Source: Gammaproteobacteria bacterium (lineage in GTDB: Bacteria; Pseudomonadota; Gammaproteobacteria; SZUA-229). From it: 11,389 nt of DNA. How positions within the stretch are numbered: the stretch's first letter is position 1; the number at the start of each line of letters is the position of its first letter. The stretch spans positions 1-11,389 of the forward strand of contig JAGLQT010000087.1 of assembly GCA_023136715.1 (NCBI GenBank), given 5' to 3'. Positions 4,565 through 11,389 of this stretch are shown here, piece by piece. The notes beneath the pieces were generated by a model. The model ran no database searches. It was not told the DNA's origin and worked only from the letters and a program-made list of their open reading frames with translations. The translations under genes and the position numbers were made by a program.

Positions 4565-5227
4565 CTAATTAAATCTTTCTGTAATCTTTATAAAGTCATC
4601 AGCGATGGTTTGTGCATTATGCGGTGCGGATGACAAAGCTCTGAGTTGACCCTTGGTATCGATCAGCATGATGGTGACGGTGTGGTCGATCAGGTAATTC
4701 CCTTCCCCGCTTTCATCCTGTCTTTTCTGGCTCATGATGCCCAGATTTTTTGTCAGCGCTTGAATTTGTTCAGTGCTGCCAGTGAGTCCGATAAAATCTT
4801 TATTGAACCAGGGGATGTAATCGGCCAGTGTTGCAACGTCATCACGTTCGGGATCCAGCGTTATAAAAATAGTCTGAGGCAAAATGGGGGCGTCCATTTC
4901 ATACAGAATTTTATTCACGCGGTTCAAAGTATTAAGCGTGGTGGGGCAGATGTCGGGACAATGGGTGTAGCCAAAGTTGAGCAGGCTCCACTGCCCTACC
5001 AGGTTGTCCTGGTTAAATGCATTACCGTTATGATCACTTAAGCGAAATGAAGTGATTGGTGAAGCCTCGTGGAGAATGGTGGCTGAAATTCCATCGTCCA
5101 TATACGGACCATTATTATTGGTGTTTCCATATTTTAGAAACAGCCATTGAGCCAGTATCGATAAAACCAGAATGCTAGCTACGACAAGGTAGAGCGCCCT
5201 GGGTGCTTTAACTTTATTTTCAGGCAT
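4565..5227 (-). CDS. Sco1/SenC-family copper chaperone (220 aa)
   Basis: Sco proteins deliver copper to the CuA site of oxidase subunit II, or reduce its cysteines, on the periplasmic side. An N-terminal anchor helix (about 11-31) is followed by a thioredoxin-like domain. The copper ligands are visible: C90 and C94 in FGYTHCPDICP, and H182 in DHTVTIMLID. FITLDPERD (about 121-129) is also typical of the family. Length is normal. The gene starts 8 bp after the stop of cyoE, so the two are surely co-transcribed. It is one of two Sco genes here and differs from the other by having an N-terminal anchor and no C-terminal helix; it is the more canonical of the pair. Confidence 0.93.
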   Translation of the reverse strand: MPENKVKAPRALYLVVASILVLSILAQWLFLKYGNTNNNGPYMDDGISATILHEASPITSFRLSDHNGNAFNQDNLVGQWSLLNFGYTHCPDICPTTLNTLNRVNKILYEMDAPILPQTIFITLDPERDDVATLADYIPWFNKDFIGLTGSTEQIQALTKNLGIMSQKRQDESGEGNYLIDHTVTIMLIDTKGQLRALSSAPHNAQTIADDFIKITERFN

Positions 5228-5235
5228 GGGTTTTG

Positions 5236-6147
5236 TTACATAAAGTTACGAATCAGTAGCCGTGCATAGTGATCGACTAACAAAAAGGTAAACAGCAAGC
5301 TGAGATAGAGTATGGAATAGCCGAAGGTTTTCATGGCCAAGGCATCTGAATCGGTATAGTAGAGTTTGATGGCATAATAAAGAAAACCAATGCCAAGGGC
5401 GATGGCACCACTGAGATAGATCAGGCCGCTCATTTGAATGAAAAAAGGCAATATTGAAATGGCGACTAGAAGAATGGTATAAATCAGAATTTGTTTCTTG
5501 GTGGCAGCGACGCCGTGCGTTACCGGTAACATTGGAATACCTGCTGCTCGGTATTCCTCACGACGTTTTATTGCCAATGCCCAGAAGTGCGGAGGTGTCC
5601 AGATAAAGATAATCAGGAACAACAATAGTGCCTCTGGCGGTACGTCATTAGTCACGGCTGCCCAACCCAATAACGGTGGTGCGGCTCCTGCGGCACCGCC
5701 CAGAACGATATTCATCGGTGTGGTTCTCTTCAGGTACATCGTGTAGATAACGGCATAACCGATTAAAGACAGAAATGTTAAAACTGCAGTGAGATTATTA
5801 ACGAATACAACCAGAATATAACTCGAGATTGCCGCCAACGTTAAAGAGAAGATTAATGCCGCGTATGGCGGTAAATCACCCTGTGGTAATGGCCGGTTGC
5901 TAGTTCGATCCATGACACCATCGATACGAAAATCGACCCAGTGATTCATTGCTGCACCAGATGCAGCACCGATACCTATCCCCAGTGTGCCAAACAGCAA
6001 TGCATGCCAGGGAATGCCATCAGGTGATGCCAGCAGCATACCAACGACGGTAGTAAAGATAATCAGCGAAACCACTTTAGGCTTGCACAGAGCCCAGTAA
6101 CTTTTATAGTTAATGGAAGTAATCATATTAAGGGCTTTTTCATGCAT
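5236..6147 (-). CDS. cyoE: Protoheme IX farnesyltransferase (heme O synthase)
   Basis: This UbiA-type membrane prenyltransferase adds farnesyl diphosphate to heme b to give heme O for the oxidase. The first Asp-rich motif is complete: N68, D72, D76, M79, R81, T82, R85 and P86 in the NHWVDFRIDGVMDRTSNRP segment. The second conserved loop follows as YRAAGIPMLPVTHG (about 199-212). About nine membrane helices and 303 residues are normal for the family. ATG 6147 gives seven residues before a second in-frame ATG (6126); neither has a strong ribosome binding site, so the exact start is uncertain. It follows the subunit I gene across a strong terminator and leads into the second Sco gene. No ctaA for conversion to heme A is in the window. 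Confidence 0.95.
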   Translation of the reverse strand: MHEKALNMITSINYKSYWALCKPKVVSLIIFTTVVGMLLASPDGIPWHALLFGTLGIGIGAASGAAMNHWVDFRIDGVMDRTSNRPLPQGDLPPYAALIFSLTLAAISSYILVVFVNNLTAVLTFLSLIGYAVIYTMYLKRTTPMNIVLGGAAGAAPPLLGWAAVTNDVPPEALLLFLIIFIWTPPHFWALAIKRREEYRAAGIPMLPVTHGVAATKKQILIYTILLVAISILPFFIQMSGLIYLSGAIALGIGFLYYAIKLYYTDSDALAMKTFGYSILYLSLLFTFLLVDHYARLLIRNFM

Positions 6148-6173
6148 GGTGGCTATTCTAACTCATTGTTTAC

Positions 6174-6202
6174 AAAAAAAGAGAGGGTTTTTACACCCTC
6201 TC
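6174..6202 (-). terminator. Rho-independent terminator after subunit I gene
   Basis: On the minus strand GAGAGGG and CCCTCTC form a perfect 7-bp stem around an 8-nt loop, followed by seven T residues. It lies 25 bp past the subunit I stop and ends 27 bp before the cyoE start. It would end or attenuate the structural-gene transcript, leaving cyoE and the second Sco gene to read-through or a weak promoter (a TAGAAT lies just upstream of cyoE). Confidence 0.85.
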
Positions 6203-6226
6203 CTTCAGTAAAGCTATTTTTTAGGT

Positions 6227-7816
6227 TTAAGCTTTGTTGGTGCCATATTCGTATGGCCCCCAGCCTTCCTTAATCGTCGGTACGGCTTCCCAGTTACCAT
6301 GTGCTAATGGTGGAGAGGTCGTTGTCCATTCGAGTGAACGTGAGCCCCACGGGTTGTCGCCAGCAGGTGCGCCTTTGAACATGCCATGTATCCAGTTAAT
6401 CAGGATAACAATAAAACCAAGAGCAATAATAGCAGCACCTACAGTCATAACTACATGGAATGACTCTGCTTCGGGGAACTGTTGATAGTCCCAGTATCTA
6501 CGTGGCATACCAGTAGTAACACCTACTACCATCATTGGGAAAAAGATGGTGTTTACTCCGATGAATGATAGCCAGAAACCGATTTTACCCCAAGTTTCAT
6601 TGAACATTCTGCCAGTGAATTTTGGATACAGGTAGTAAACGCCACCAAAGATGGAGAAAGTACCCGCAACCGCCATTACATAGTGGAAGTGGCCAATAAT
6701 GAAATAGGTATCAGAGACGTGTAAATCCAGTGATACGATCGCTAAAGGAATACCTGTTAAGCCACCAATCAGCATCAGGAAAATCACTGACAGGCCATAA
6801 AGCATCGGTGTTTTGAAGCTGATAGAGCCTTTAAACAATGTACCGATCAGGCTGATGAACAACAGTCCTACGGGAACACTGATCATTAGTGTGGTGACCA
6901 TCTGGCCAACACGTAGCCAGTCAGGCATACCTGTTACATAAAGGTGATGAATCCAGACTTCACCAGCCAGTAGAACGATACCACCTATGCCGCCATAGAT
7001 CGCAGCTTTGTAGTTGAAGATACGGTTGCGAGCAAAAGTAGCAACTATATCAAACACGATACCAATGAATGGCAGGAAGATGACGTATACAGCAGGATGT
7101 GAGTAGAACCAGAATAAATTCTGATAGATCAGGACATCACCACCAGCGGATGGATCAAAGAAGTGTGTGCCGACATATTTATCGAGCATGATCATGGTCA
7201 CTGCTGTACCCAGTACTGGTACGAAAATCAGCTGCAGGATAAATGCACCATAAGTACACCATGTAAAGACGTTCAACTGATTCCAGCCAATGCCCGGTGC
7301 ACGCATAAATGTAATGGTAGTTAAGAAGTTAACGCCACCTAGGATTGATGCAAAGCCCAGTAGTAATACCGTGAATGTGTACAAGGCGGTGTTGCCCGGT
7401 GTTAGTACAGAATATGGAGGGTAGCCTGTCCACATAACATCAGGAGGATTAGGAACAACAAAGGTCATTAGGGCAAGAATAATGCCCATGTAGAACAACC
7501 AGACACTCAGTGCATTAACGCGCGGGAAAGCAACGTCACGAGCGCCAATTTGCAGAGGGATAAGATAGTTGGCAAGGAAACCTGTTAATGCAGGAATCTG
7601 GAAGCCAAGAATCATAGCTGCACCATGGAAATACAACCAGACGTTATAGTCGTTAGGGTTGTTAGTAATAGTTGGTCCCATTGCGCTAAGTTCTGTACGC
7701 ATTAATAAAGCCATTATGCCAGCTAGTGCGAATGCTGCGATTGAACCAATAAGATACAACAAGCCGATTTTTTTATGATCAGTTGTAAATATCCAGTCTT
7801 TTAATACATTCATCAT
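6227..7816 (-). CDS. ctaD: Cytochrome c oxidase subunit I (divergent A-family heme-copper oxidase, 529 aa)
   Basis: The catalytic subunit holds the low-spin heme and the heme-CuB site where oxygen is reduced. All redox ligands are present: H64 (FHGAAM) and H378 for the low-spin heme, H376 (GHFHYV) for the high-spin heme, and H240, H290 and H291 for CuB, with Y244 (HPAVY) as the crosslinking tyrosine. About 12 helices; normal length. Proton-pathway residues are unusual. The D-pathway glutamate position is alanine (A242), with Y238-S239 before the histidine as in A2-type oxidases. The K-pathway Lys in the canonical VPTGIKIF is Leu here (VPVGLLFI), and its Thr is Val. It follows subunit II by 49 bp and is closed by a terminator. 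The start is ATG 7816 or the adjacent ATG. Confidence 0.95.
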   Translation of the reverse strand: MMNVLKDWIFTTDHKKIGLLYLIGSIAAFALAGIMALLMRTELSAMGPTITNNPNDYNVWLYFHGAAMILGFQIPALTGFLANYLIPLQIGARDVAFPRVNALSVWLFYMGIILALMTFVVPNPPDVMWTGYPPYSVLTPGNTALYTFTVLLLGFASILGGVNFLTTITFMRAPGIGWNQLNVFTWCTYGAFILQLIFVPVLGTAVTMIMLDKYVGTHFFDPSAGGDVLIYQNLFWFYSHPAVYVIFLPFIGIVFDIVATFARNRIFNYKAAIYGGIGGIVLLAGEVWIHHLYVTGMPDWLRVGQMVTTLMISVPVGLLFISLIGTLFKGSISFKTPMLYGLSVIFLMLIGGLTGIPLAIVSLDLHVSDTYFIIGHFHYVMAVAGTFSIFGGVYYLYPKFTGRMFNETWGKIGFWLSFIGVNTIFFPMMVVGVTTGMPRRYWDYQQFPEAESFHVVMTVGAAIIALGFIVILINWIHGMFKGAPAGDNPWGSRSLEWTTTSPPLAHGNWEAVPTIKEGWGPYEYGTNKA

Positions 7817-7865
7817 CTCAAGAGTTCCCCTTGAATATATAGATTATTATTAATTATTAAAGTAT

Positions 7866-8600
7866 TTAGTTTGAAGCCAGGTTCTGTTCTAATTTTTCTG
7901 CTTCAGCTTTATACCAGGCGGTAAATTCGGCTTCTGGCATTGCAATAATCTTGCCCGCCATACGTGAATGCAATAATCCACAGTACTCTGCACAGGTAAC
8001 TACATGCTCACCCGGTTCCTGCGGGTAAAACCAAATGTAAGTTACACGACCAGGCATTGAGTCTTCCTTAATTCTAAAGTCAGGAATGTAGTGACTGTGC
8101 AGTGTGTCGCGACTAGTCATACGTAATGCAATAGGCGTACCTGCAGGAACGCGTAATTCGTTGTAAGTTTTAACGCCATTTGGATAGGTGTAATCCCAGG
8201 TCCACATCGCCGCTTCCAGCTTAATTTCCATGCTGTTTTCAGGCACATTGCGGTAATCGTTATACAGTTCCCAGCCTTTGGCAGCCATATATAGATCGTC
8301 TGCGAGGAACATGAAGACAGGAATAACGGCCCAACCGATAGCAGAAACTGTGCTCATTGGTTTTTGTGAGCCTTCATCATCATCACCACGGCGACGGTAC
8401 TTGATCATGAAATAAAGTAAAATGGCAGCAAAGATGACACCGATGATAGTGATATCAACCATCACTTCATACCATAGGTGATCAAAGCCTTTTACATTGT
8501 CAGCAATTTCTTTTGCGTACCCAGTGGCTGGCATAAGAATGGCCATAAAGCCGATTAAGGATGATGTCAGGCTTAAGCCTGTCATTCCGAACTTGTGCAT
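7866..8600 (-). CDS. ctaC: Cytochrome c oxidase subunit II with CuA centre (244 aa)
   Basis: Subunit II takes electrons from cytochrome c through a two-copper CuA centre in a periplasmic cupredoxin domain. A signal-like N-terminus (about 1-29, ending TGYA) and two membrane helices (about 45-66 and 84-103) precede the domain. CuA ligands are complete: H168 (TLHSHYIP), C203, E205, C207, H211 and M214 (CAEYCGLLHSRM). The aromatic entry patch is W133, W135 and Y137 (MWTWDYTYP). No cytochrome c domain is fused to the C-terminus, in contrast to caa3 enzymes; the separate cytochrome at 10306-10608 may serve instead. The start overlaps the end of the upstream Sco gene by 19 nt, so translation is likely coupled. 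Confidence 0.95.
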   Translation of the reverse strand: MHKFGMTGLSLTSSLIGFMAILMPATGYAKEIADNVKGFDHLWYEVMVDITIIGVIFAAILLYFMIKYRRRGDDDEGSQKPMSTVSAIGWAVIPVFMFLADDLYMAAKGWELYNDYRNVPENSMEIKLEAAMWTWDYTYPNGVKTYNELRVPAGTPIALRMTSRDTLHSHYIPDFRIKEDSMPGRVTYIWFYPQEPGEHVVTCAEYCGLLHSRMAGKIIAMPEAEFTAWYKAEAEKLEQNLASN

Positions 8601-9439
8601 GTTTTATACTCCTGGTTTTTCTTCTTATTGATCTTCACCCTAAAAGCGAAGAGCGTTATAAAAATCCCTGATAATAGGGATGCAACTCCCACTACCAGCG
8701 GTATATTTAACGTGTACTTACCTTCTTCAAAGTTATAGCTAAAGCAAACGCCTACTAAAATATCAATGACTCTTCCTGCCTGAGAAATATTCTCCCAATC
8801 TGCATCGACCAGTGCCAGGTTTAAATCTCTAACCGTAAATTCTGCGCCGTGCAAATAACGTGCAACACGTCCCTTAGGGGTTACAAATATAAAAGCATTT
8901 GGGTGTATAAATACTTTGTCTCTTGATGACCAGAAGTACCGTATACCCAAACTTTCGGTAAGACGTTTTATGTCTTCCGGGTTCTTCATTACTGAAAGCT
9001 TCCAACGATCTTTCAGGTCTTCAGGCACCCCTACTTTGTGGTGGCTGAAATGACCCAATGATTTAACATTATCGTTTTTATCAAATGATATTGTTAAGGC
9101 ACGATAGTCGCGCGTCGGCTCACTTTCTTTTAGTTCTTTTAAACGCTGAGCTAGATACTTGTTTAATGTTTCGCAAACACCATCGCAGGTGTAATAAGAA
9201 AATAGCAGTATCAAAGGTTTTCCCATCTGCTCGGCTAATGTGAACTCTTCCCCGTTCTCGTCTAACAGGACAAAGTTTTGATCCAACGGTGTGCCGAGGA
9301 ATTTTGCTTCATCAATTCTTACAACACCGGGATCTAAAGTTGAATTCACATTCCCGTCATTAACTGCATTGGCTTGTGCGCAAGCAAATAAACAAAGCAC
9401 TAGCGCAAAGGCAAATTTATAATAGCTTTTAGTTTTCAA
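8582..9439 (-). CDS. Sco1/SenC-family copper chaperone with signal peptide and C-terminal membrane anchor (285 aa)
   Basis: A signal peptide (about 1-25, with ANA before a likely cleavage site) leads to a periplasmic thioredoxin-like domain. Copper ligands are C85 and C89 (YYTCDGVCETL) and H179 (FIHPNAFIFVTP). A C-terminal helix (about 245-267) with a lysine-rich cytoplasmic end anchors it, a layout of Sco proteins encoded inside oxidase operons. It lies between subunit III and subunit II, and its last 19 nt overlap the subunit II gene, which suits copper delivery to the CuA site of that subunit. The only plausible start is TTG 9439: the frame is closed by TAA 15 bases upstream and no ATG occurs before the signal peptide ends. 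No clear ribosome binding site precedes it, so expression may be low or coupled. Confidence 0.88.
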   Translation of the reverse strand: MKTKSYYKFAFALVLCLFACAQANAVNDGNVNSTLDPGVVRIDEAKFLGTPLDQNFVLLDENGEEFTLAEQMGKPLILLFSYYTCDGVCETLNKYLAQRLKELKESEPTRDYRALTISFDKNDNVKSLGHFSHHKVGVPEDLKDRWKLSVMKNPEDIKRLTESLGIRYFWSSRDKVFIHPNAFIFVTPKGRVARYLHGAEFTVRDLNLALVDADWENISQAGRVIDILVGVCFSYNFEEGKYTLNIPLVVGVASLLSGIFITLFAFRVKINKKKNQEYKTCTSSE

Positions 9440-9485
9440 AACAAAGTTTAGTTATTTAAAACTGTATCCCGGCTTAAAAAAATGA

Positions 9486-10247
9486 TTACCAAAAATACAT
9501 TTGAGAGACAACAAAGAACCAGATGATGTCTACAAAATGCCAGTATAAAGAACCTGTTTTTACAACCACATGATTTATCGTACCATTCAGTGCAGGAAGC
9601 AGGATGGCGATAAAGATACCGAGGCCAACAATTACGTGAGAAGCATGTAATCCGGTTATGGTGAAAAATACTGAGCTATAAATATTGGTTGAGATTACAA
9701 AACCTTCATGAAATAAGTGGTTCCATTCATACATAGACATGAGCAGGAAGGTTAGGCCCAGACCCATAGTAATCATCAATAATTTCTTAAAGCCTGCTTC
9801 ATTACCTTTATCCAGTTCCTCTTCTGCAAAATGAATGGTGAAACTTGAAGAAACAAGGATCACAGTCATGATCAATGGCATCACTGTTGGCATATCAATG
9901 GTACCTGCAGGTGGCCATTCAGGTGCATTCAGTCGCATGATCCAGTAACTGGCAAATGTTGGTAAGAAAATCAGTGCTTCAGCAAGGATGAACCATCCCA
10001 TTGCACTAAAGCCAAGGCCGCGCATCTCTGGAAATTCTGCGCCTCCGATTGCCTCACGTACCCATCCAGCAATTCCCATGATGATGAGCGGTGCGCCTAT
10101 GACTAAACAGACAAAGGCTGCAAGGGGCTGGTGGTTAACAAATTTAAAAATAAATGCGAGAGGTATGAGAAATAGTATACCGATACTAATTACCAGGGGC
10201 CATGGCGTTGTTGGTGCGCCATGTGCGTGTGCTGCATGATCACTCAT
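9486..10247 (-). CDS. ctaE: Cytochrome c oxidase subunit III (253 aa, seven helices)
   Basis: Subunit III stabilises subunit I and its proton uptake. Seven hydrophobic segments are visible, as in fused seven-helix family members. Conserved marks include E90 in helix 3 (FILAEALIFL), the H201-H204 pair (TGLHASHVIVGL), and the C-terminal motif from Y235 to D240 (YWHFVDIIWFF), ending in QMYFW. The short His-rich N-terminus (MSDHAAHAHG) could touch metal but is common in this family. GAGGA lies about 10 bases before ATG 10247. It follows the cytochrome c gene by 58 bp and precedes the anchored Sco gene by 46 bp. Subunit III before subunits II and I is unlike the usual order, in which it comes last. 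Confidence 0.94.
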   Translation of the reverse strand: MSDHAAHAHGAPTTPWPLVISIGILFLIPLAFIFKFVNHQPLAAFVCLVIGAPLIIMGIAGWVREAIGGAEFPEMRGLGFSAMGWFILAEALIFLPTFASYWIMRLNAPEWPPAGTIDMPTVMPLIMTVILVSSSFTIHFAEEELDKGNEAGFKKLLMITMGLGLTFLLMSMYEWNHLFHEGFVISTNIYSSVFFTITGLHASHVIVGLGIFIAILLPALNGTINHVVVKTGSLYWHFVDIIWFFVVSQMYFW

Positions 10248-10305
10248 GTTCCGAAATCCTCAGAAATTATTAATTATTATTGTGTTTATCTAAACTGGTA
10301 TTGTT

Positions 10306-10608
10306 TTACTTTAAGCTGCTGAAGTAAGCCGCTACATTGGCAACAGCTTCTGCATCTAGAGATTGAGCCACAGGTGTCATCATGTCGTTCTTTCTGTTGC
10401 CGTTCTGGAAATTCTTAAGCTGATTTTCAATGTATTTAACATTCTGGCCCGCAAGGTTTGGCCATTCTGGATTCATGGCATGACCATCAGCACCATGACA
10501 ACCTGCACAAATTGCAGCTGTTCCCTTGCCCGCTTCAATGTCTGCTGCGTAGCAGTTAGCGAAGGTGAACAATGAACAGAAAATTCCTAATATTGTTACT
10601 TTTTTCAC
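10306..10608 (-). CDS. Secreted class I mono-heme cytochrome c (c553-like, 100 aa)
   Basis: A signal peptide (about 1-21, ending CYA) is followed by a single heme domain of about 79 residues. Heme attaches at C34-x-x-C37-H38 (CAGCH), and M76 or M77 (NDMMTPVA) is the likely sixth ligand. The pattern GKGTAAICAGCHGADG and the ending VANVAAYFSSLK are typical of short c553/c4-type carriers. It is the first gene of the oxidase operon and so is the probable electron donor to the CuA site, in place of a fused cytochrome domain. The start is GTG 10608 with GGAG nine bases upstream. A promoter lies about 150 bp upstream. Confidence 0.92.
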   Translation of the reverse strand: MKKVTILGIFCSLFTFANCYAADIEAGKGTAAICAGCHGADGHAMNPEWPNLAGQNVKYIENQLKNFQNGNRKNDMMTPVAQSLDAEAVANVAAYFSSLK

Positions 10609-10751
10609 TCTAATATCTCCAATTATTGTTATTGATTATCTGGAGTGGTTGTCGTGCGGAATCTTATTTTCTTGAATTAAACCTTAGGCAAATTCAGTAG
10701 TGAATCCCGCATGTCACCTGGAATTTATACCTGCCCAGATTTGATGGCAGA

Positions 10752-10780
10752 ATACTAGCACTTGCAGTGGTGTCTTTCAA
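10752..10780 (-). promoter_or_regulatory. Sigma70-like promoter of the cytochrome c-oxidase operon
   Basis: On the minus strand: TTGAAA (10780-10775), a 17-nt spacer and TAGTAT (10757-10752). Transcription would start near 10745, giving a leader of about 135 nt before the GTG at 10608. A small dyad CACT-TGC-AGTG (10759-10769) sits inside the spacer and could be an operator. Confidence 0.55.
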
Positions 10781-10896
10781 TAATGAGTATAAGATTTATT
10801 ATCATTATTGCTATTAAAACTATAAAGCGGCGAGAAATATCACTCTGCCCCCATTATTTCTTTTAAAAATCACAACTTAGGTTTATTTGTATTAAC

Positions 10897-10943
10897 TTTT
10901 CATATATCTATATTAGCTAATTATTATATTATTAATATGAAAA
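10897..10943. repeat. AT-rich inverted repeat
   Basis: TTTTCATAT (10897-10905) and ATATGAAAA (10935-10943) are perfect 9-bp complements around a 29-bp AT-rich centre containing the palindrome ATTAGCTAAT. It lies about 120-160 bp upstream of the oxidase promoter and could be a regulator-binding or bent-DNA region. The role is unknown. Confidence 0.35.
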
Positions 10944-11107
10944 AATAAGCAGCCTATGAATAGTTGATGAAAAGAATGGATAAATATCAATGTAGAGAAA
11001 TATGTATATTGATGCACATATAAGAAATAGACGAATATTGAAACGCGCTGATGTTGAATGAAGATATGAGCCATATGCTGGCTTTTGTGGTACTGCGAGG
11101 TTAAATC

Positions 11108-11138
11108 AGGACGGCATAGGCTGGATGCTTGTCGTCCT
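11108..11138. repeat. Hairpin-forming inverted repeat downstream of secF
   Basis: AGGACGGCA (11108-11116) pairs with TGTCGTCCT (11130-11138) over nine positions with one G-T wobble, around a 13-nt loop. In neither orientation is the stem followed by a T-run, so it is not a standard terminator. It could be an RNA processing site, or part of a small RNA or a repeated intergenic element. Confidence 0.35.
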
Positions 11139-11223
11139 AAAAAAGATCTTTGAGGGGGTGTTAGTTGAAGGAGCTATCCCCTTCTCCTGATCATCAAATG
11201 CTGAAACTTGAGTTGAAAATGGT

Positions 11224-11250
11224 CAGGGCCATCGGAGTTCAATGGCCCTG
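11224..11250 (-). terminator. Probable terminator of secF
   Basis: CAGGGCCAT and ATGGCCCTG (11224-11232 and 11242-11250) form a perfect 9-bp GC-rich stem with a 9-nt loop. On the minus strand it begins 13 bp after the secF stop and is followed by a short T-rich tail (ACCATTTTC). The tail is weak but the stem is strong. Confidence 0.65.
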
Positions 11251-11263
11251 TCAGCATCAATGC

Positions 11264-11389
11264 TTATGGGCGGTCATCCACCACTTCTTCTTTGGCGTGA
11301 GTCAGGAAGTCCTGCTTGGTAATGTTCATCGCCATCAATGTACTACTGGCAACATAGACAGAAGAATAAGTACCAATAACAACGCCAAT
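11264..11389 (-). CDS. secF: Protein translocase subunit SecF, C-terminal 41 codons (partial)
   Basis: SecF works with SecD in the inner membrane, using the proton gradient to help the Sec system export proteins. The visible end contains IGVVIGTYSSVYVASS, the conserved last-helix motif of SecF (GxxxGTYSSxYxAS), followed by a short cytoplasmic tail with acidic residues (KEEVVDDRP) before TAA 11264. The 5' part lies outside the window. It is followed by its own terminator, so it is not part of the oxidase operon, although it is transcribed in the same direction. Housekeeping placement marks this end as ordinary chromosome. Confidence 0.92.
   Translation of the reverse strand: MGVVIGTYSSVYVASSTLMAMNITKQDFLTHAKEEVVDDRP

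Larger units (their letters stand above)
10609..11223. other. Long AT-rich intergenic region without a recognisable gene
   Basis: No convincing coding frame is visible on either strand; the longest starts give peptides of about 20 residues with no ribosome binding site. The part nearest the cytochrome gene holds its promoter and leader. The middle (about 10860-10990) is very AT-rich and contains a 9-bp inverted repeat and the palindrome ATTAGCTAAT (10912-10921). The part nearest secF holds a 9-bp GC-containing hairpin. I see no tRNA, CRISPR or insertion-sequence ends. A small RNA gene cannot be excluded. Confidence 0.6.

Noticed and set aside
4646..5041. 131-codon plus-strand frame opposite the second Sco gene.
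   Set aside because: The minus-strand Sco domain with its CxxxC and His ligands accounts for the region; the plus frame shows no motif.
5498..5746. Plus-strand open frame opposite cyoE.
   Set aside because: Composition is that of a complementary-strand shadow, there is no ribosome binding site, and cyoE on the other strand has full family motifs.
9061..9088. ATTTAACATTA followed by TTATC resembles a reverse-oriented dif site.
   Set aside because: It lies inside the Sco coding sequence, the centre and the second arm do not fit dif, and there is no change of gene content around it. Chance similarity in AT-rich coding DNA.
8582..9439. Reading the LFAC near residue 20 of the anchored Sco protein as a lipoprotein signal.
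   Set aside because: The residue before the alanine is Phe, which fits the lipobox poorly, and a normal signal peptidase site (ANA) follows; the protein also has a C-terminal anchor.
11042..11104. Short plus-strand frame starting ATGTTGAATGAAG in the secF-cytochrome gap.
   Set aside because: Only 17 codons, no clear ribosome binding site and no coupling to a neighbour.
1..11389. CRISPR arrays, tRNA or rRNA genes, insertion sequences.
   Set aside because: No regularly spaced repeats, cloverleaf-like sequences or transposase frames were seen.

Overview
The window looks like a piece of a gammaproteobacterial chromosome interrupted at its left end by a prophage. The evidence is a 28-bp site at 2365-2392 whose XerD half and layout match the E. 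coli dif site, a SecF tail at the right edge, and a proteobacterial cytochrome c oxidase cluster. I cannot name the genus.

Positions 1 to about 2392 are the right-hand part of a prophage or other dif-integrated element. A DUF3693-type helix-turn-helix protein (2015-2437, + strand) is divergent from a run of very small minus-strand genes. The control region between them (1784-2014) holds two opposed sigma70-like promoters and an imperfect 16-bp palindrome. The minus-strand genes read outward as a 56-aa basic-tailed protein, a bidirectional terminator, a 115-aa protein, a 75-aa protein, a 31-aa membrane peptide, two heavily overlapping frames (108 and 106 aa), a 49-aa four-cysteine zinc protein, and the first 105 codons of a larger protein that leaves the window. 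Several junctions are ATGA or 8-nt overlaps, so the chain looks translationally coupled. No coat, Zot or integrase gene is in view. Integration by the host XerCD recombinases at dif would explain the missing integrase.

Positions 2393 to 11263 are host DNA devoted to aerobic respiration. A plus-strand 12-helix heme-copper-oxidase-like protein (2497-3867) keeps the heme histidines but lacks the usual CuB His-His pair. It converges on a minus-strand cluster read from right to left: secreted mono-heme cytochrome c (10608-10306), oxidase subunit III, a membrane-anchored Sco copper protein, subunit II with an intact CuA site, subunit I, a strong terminator, heme O synthase CyoE, a second Sco protein and a two-helix membrane protein of unknown role. 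The set supplies an electron donor, the three core subunits, two copper chaperones and heme O synthesis. No ctaA (heme A synthase) or ctaG (Cox11) is present. Subunit I carries a Tyr-Ser motif in place of the D-pathway glutamate and leucine in place of the K-pathway lysine.

Positions 10609-11263 are a long AT-rich intergenic stretch with a good promoter for the oxidase operon and several hairpins. The window ends in the 3' end of secF with its terminator. The most unusual points are the dif junction inside the regulator gene, the overlapping phage frames, and the two non-canonical heme-copper proteins.
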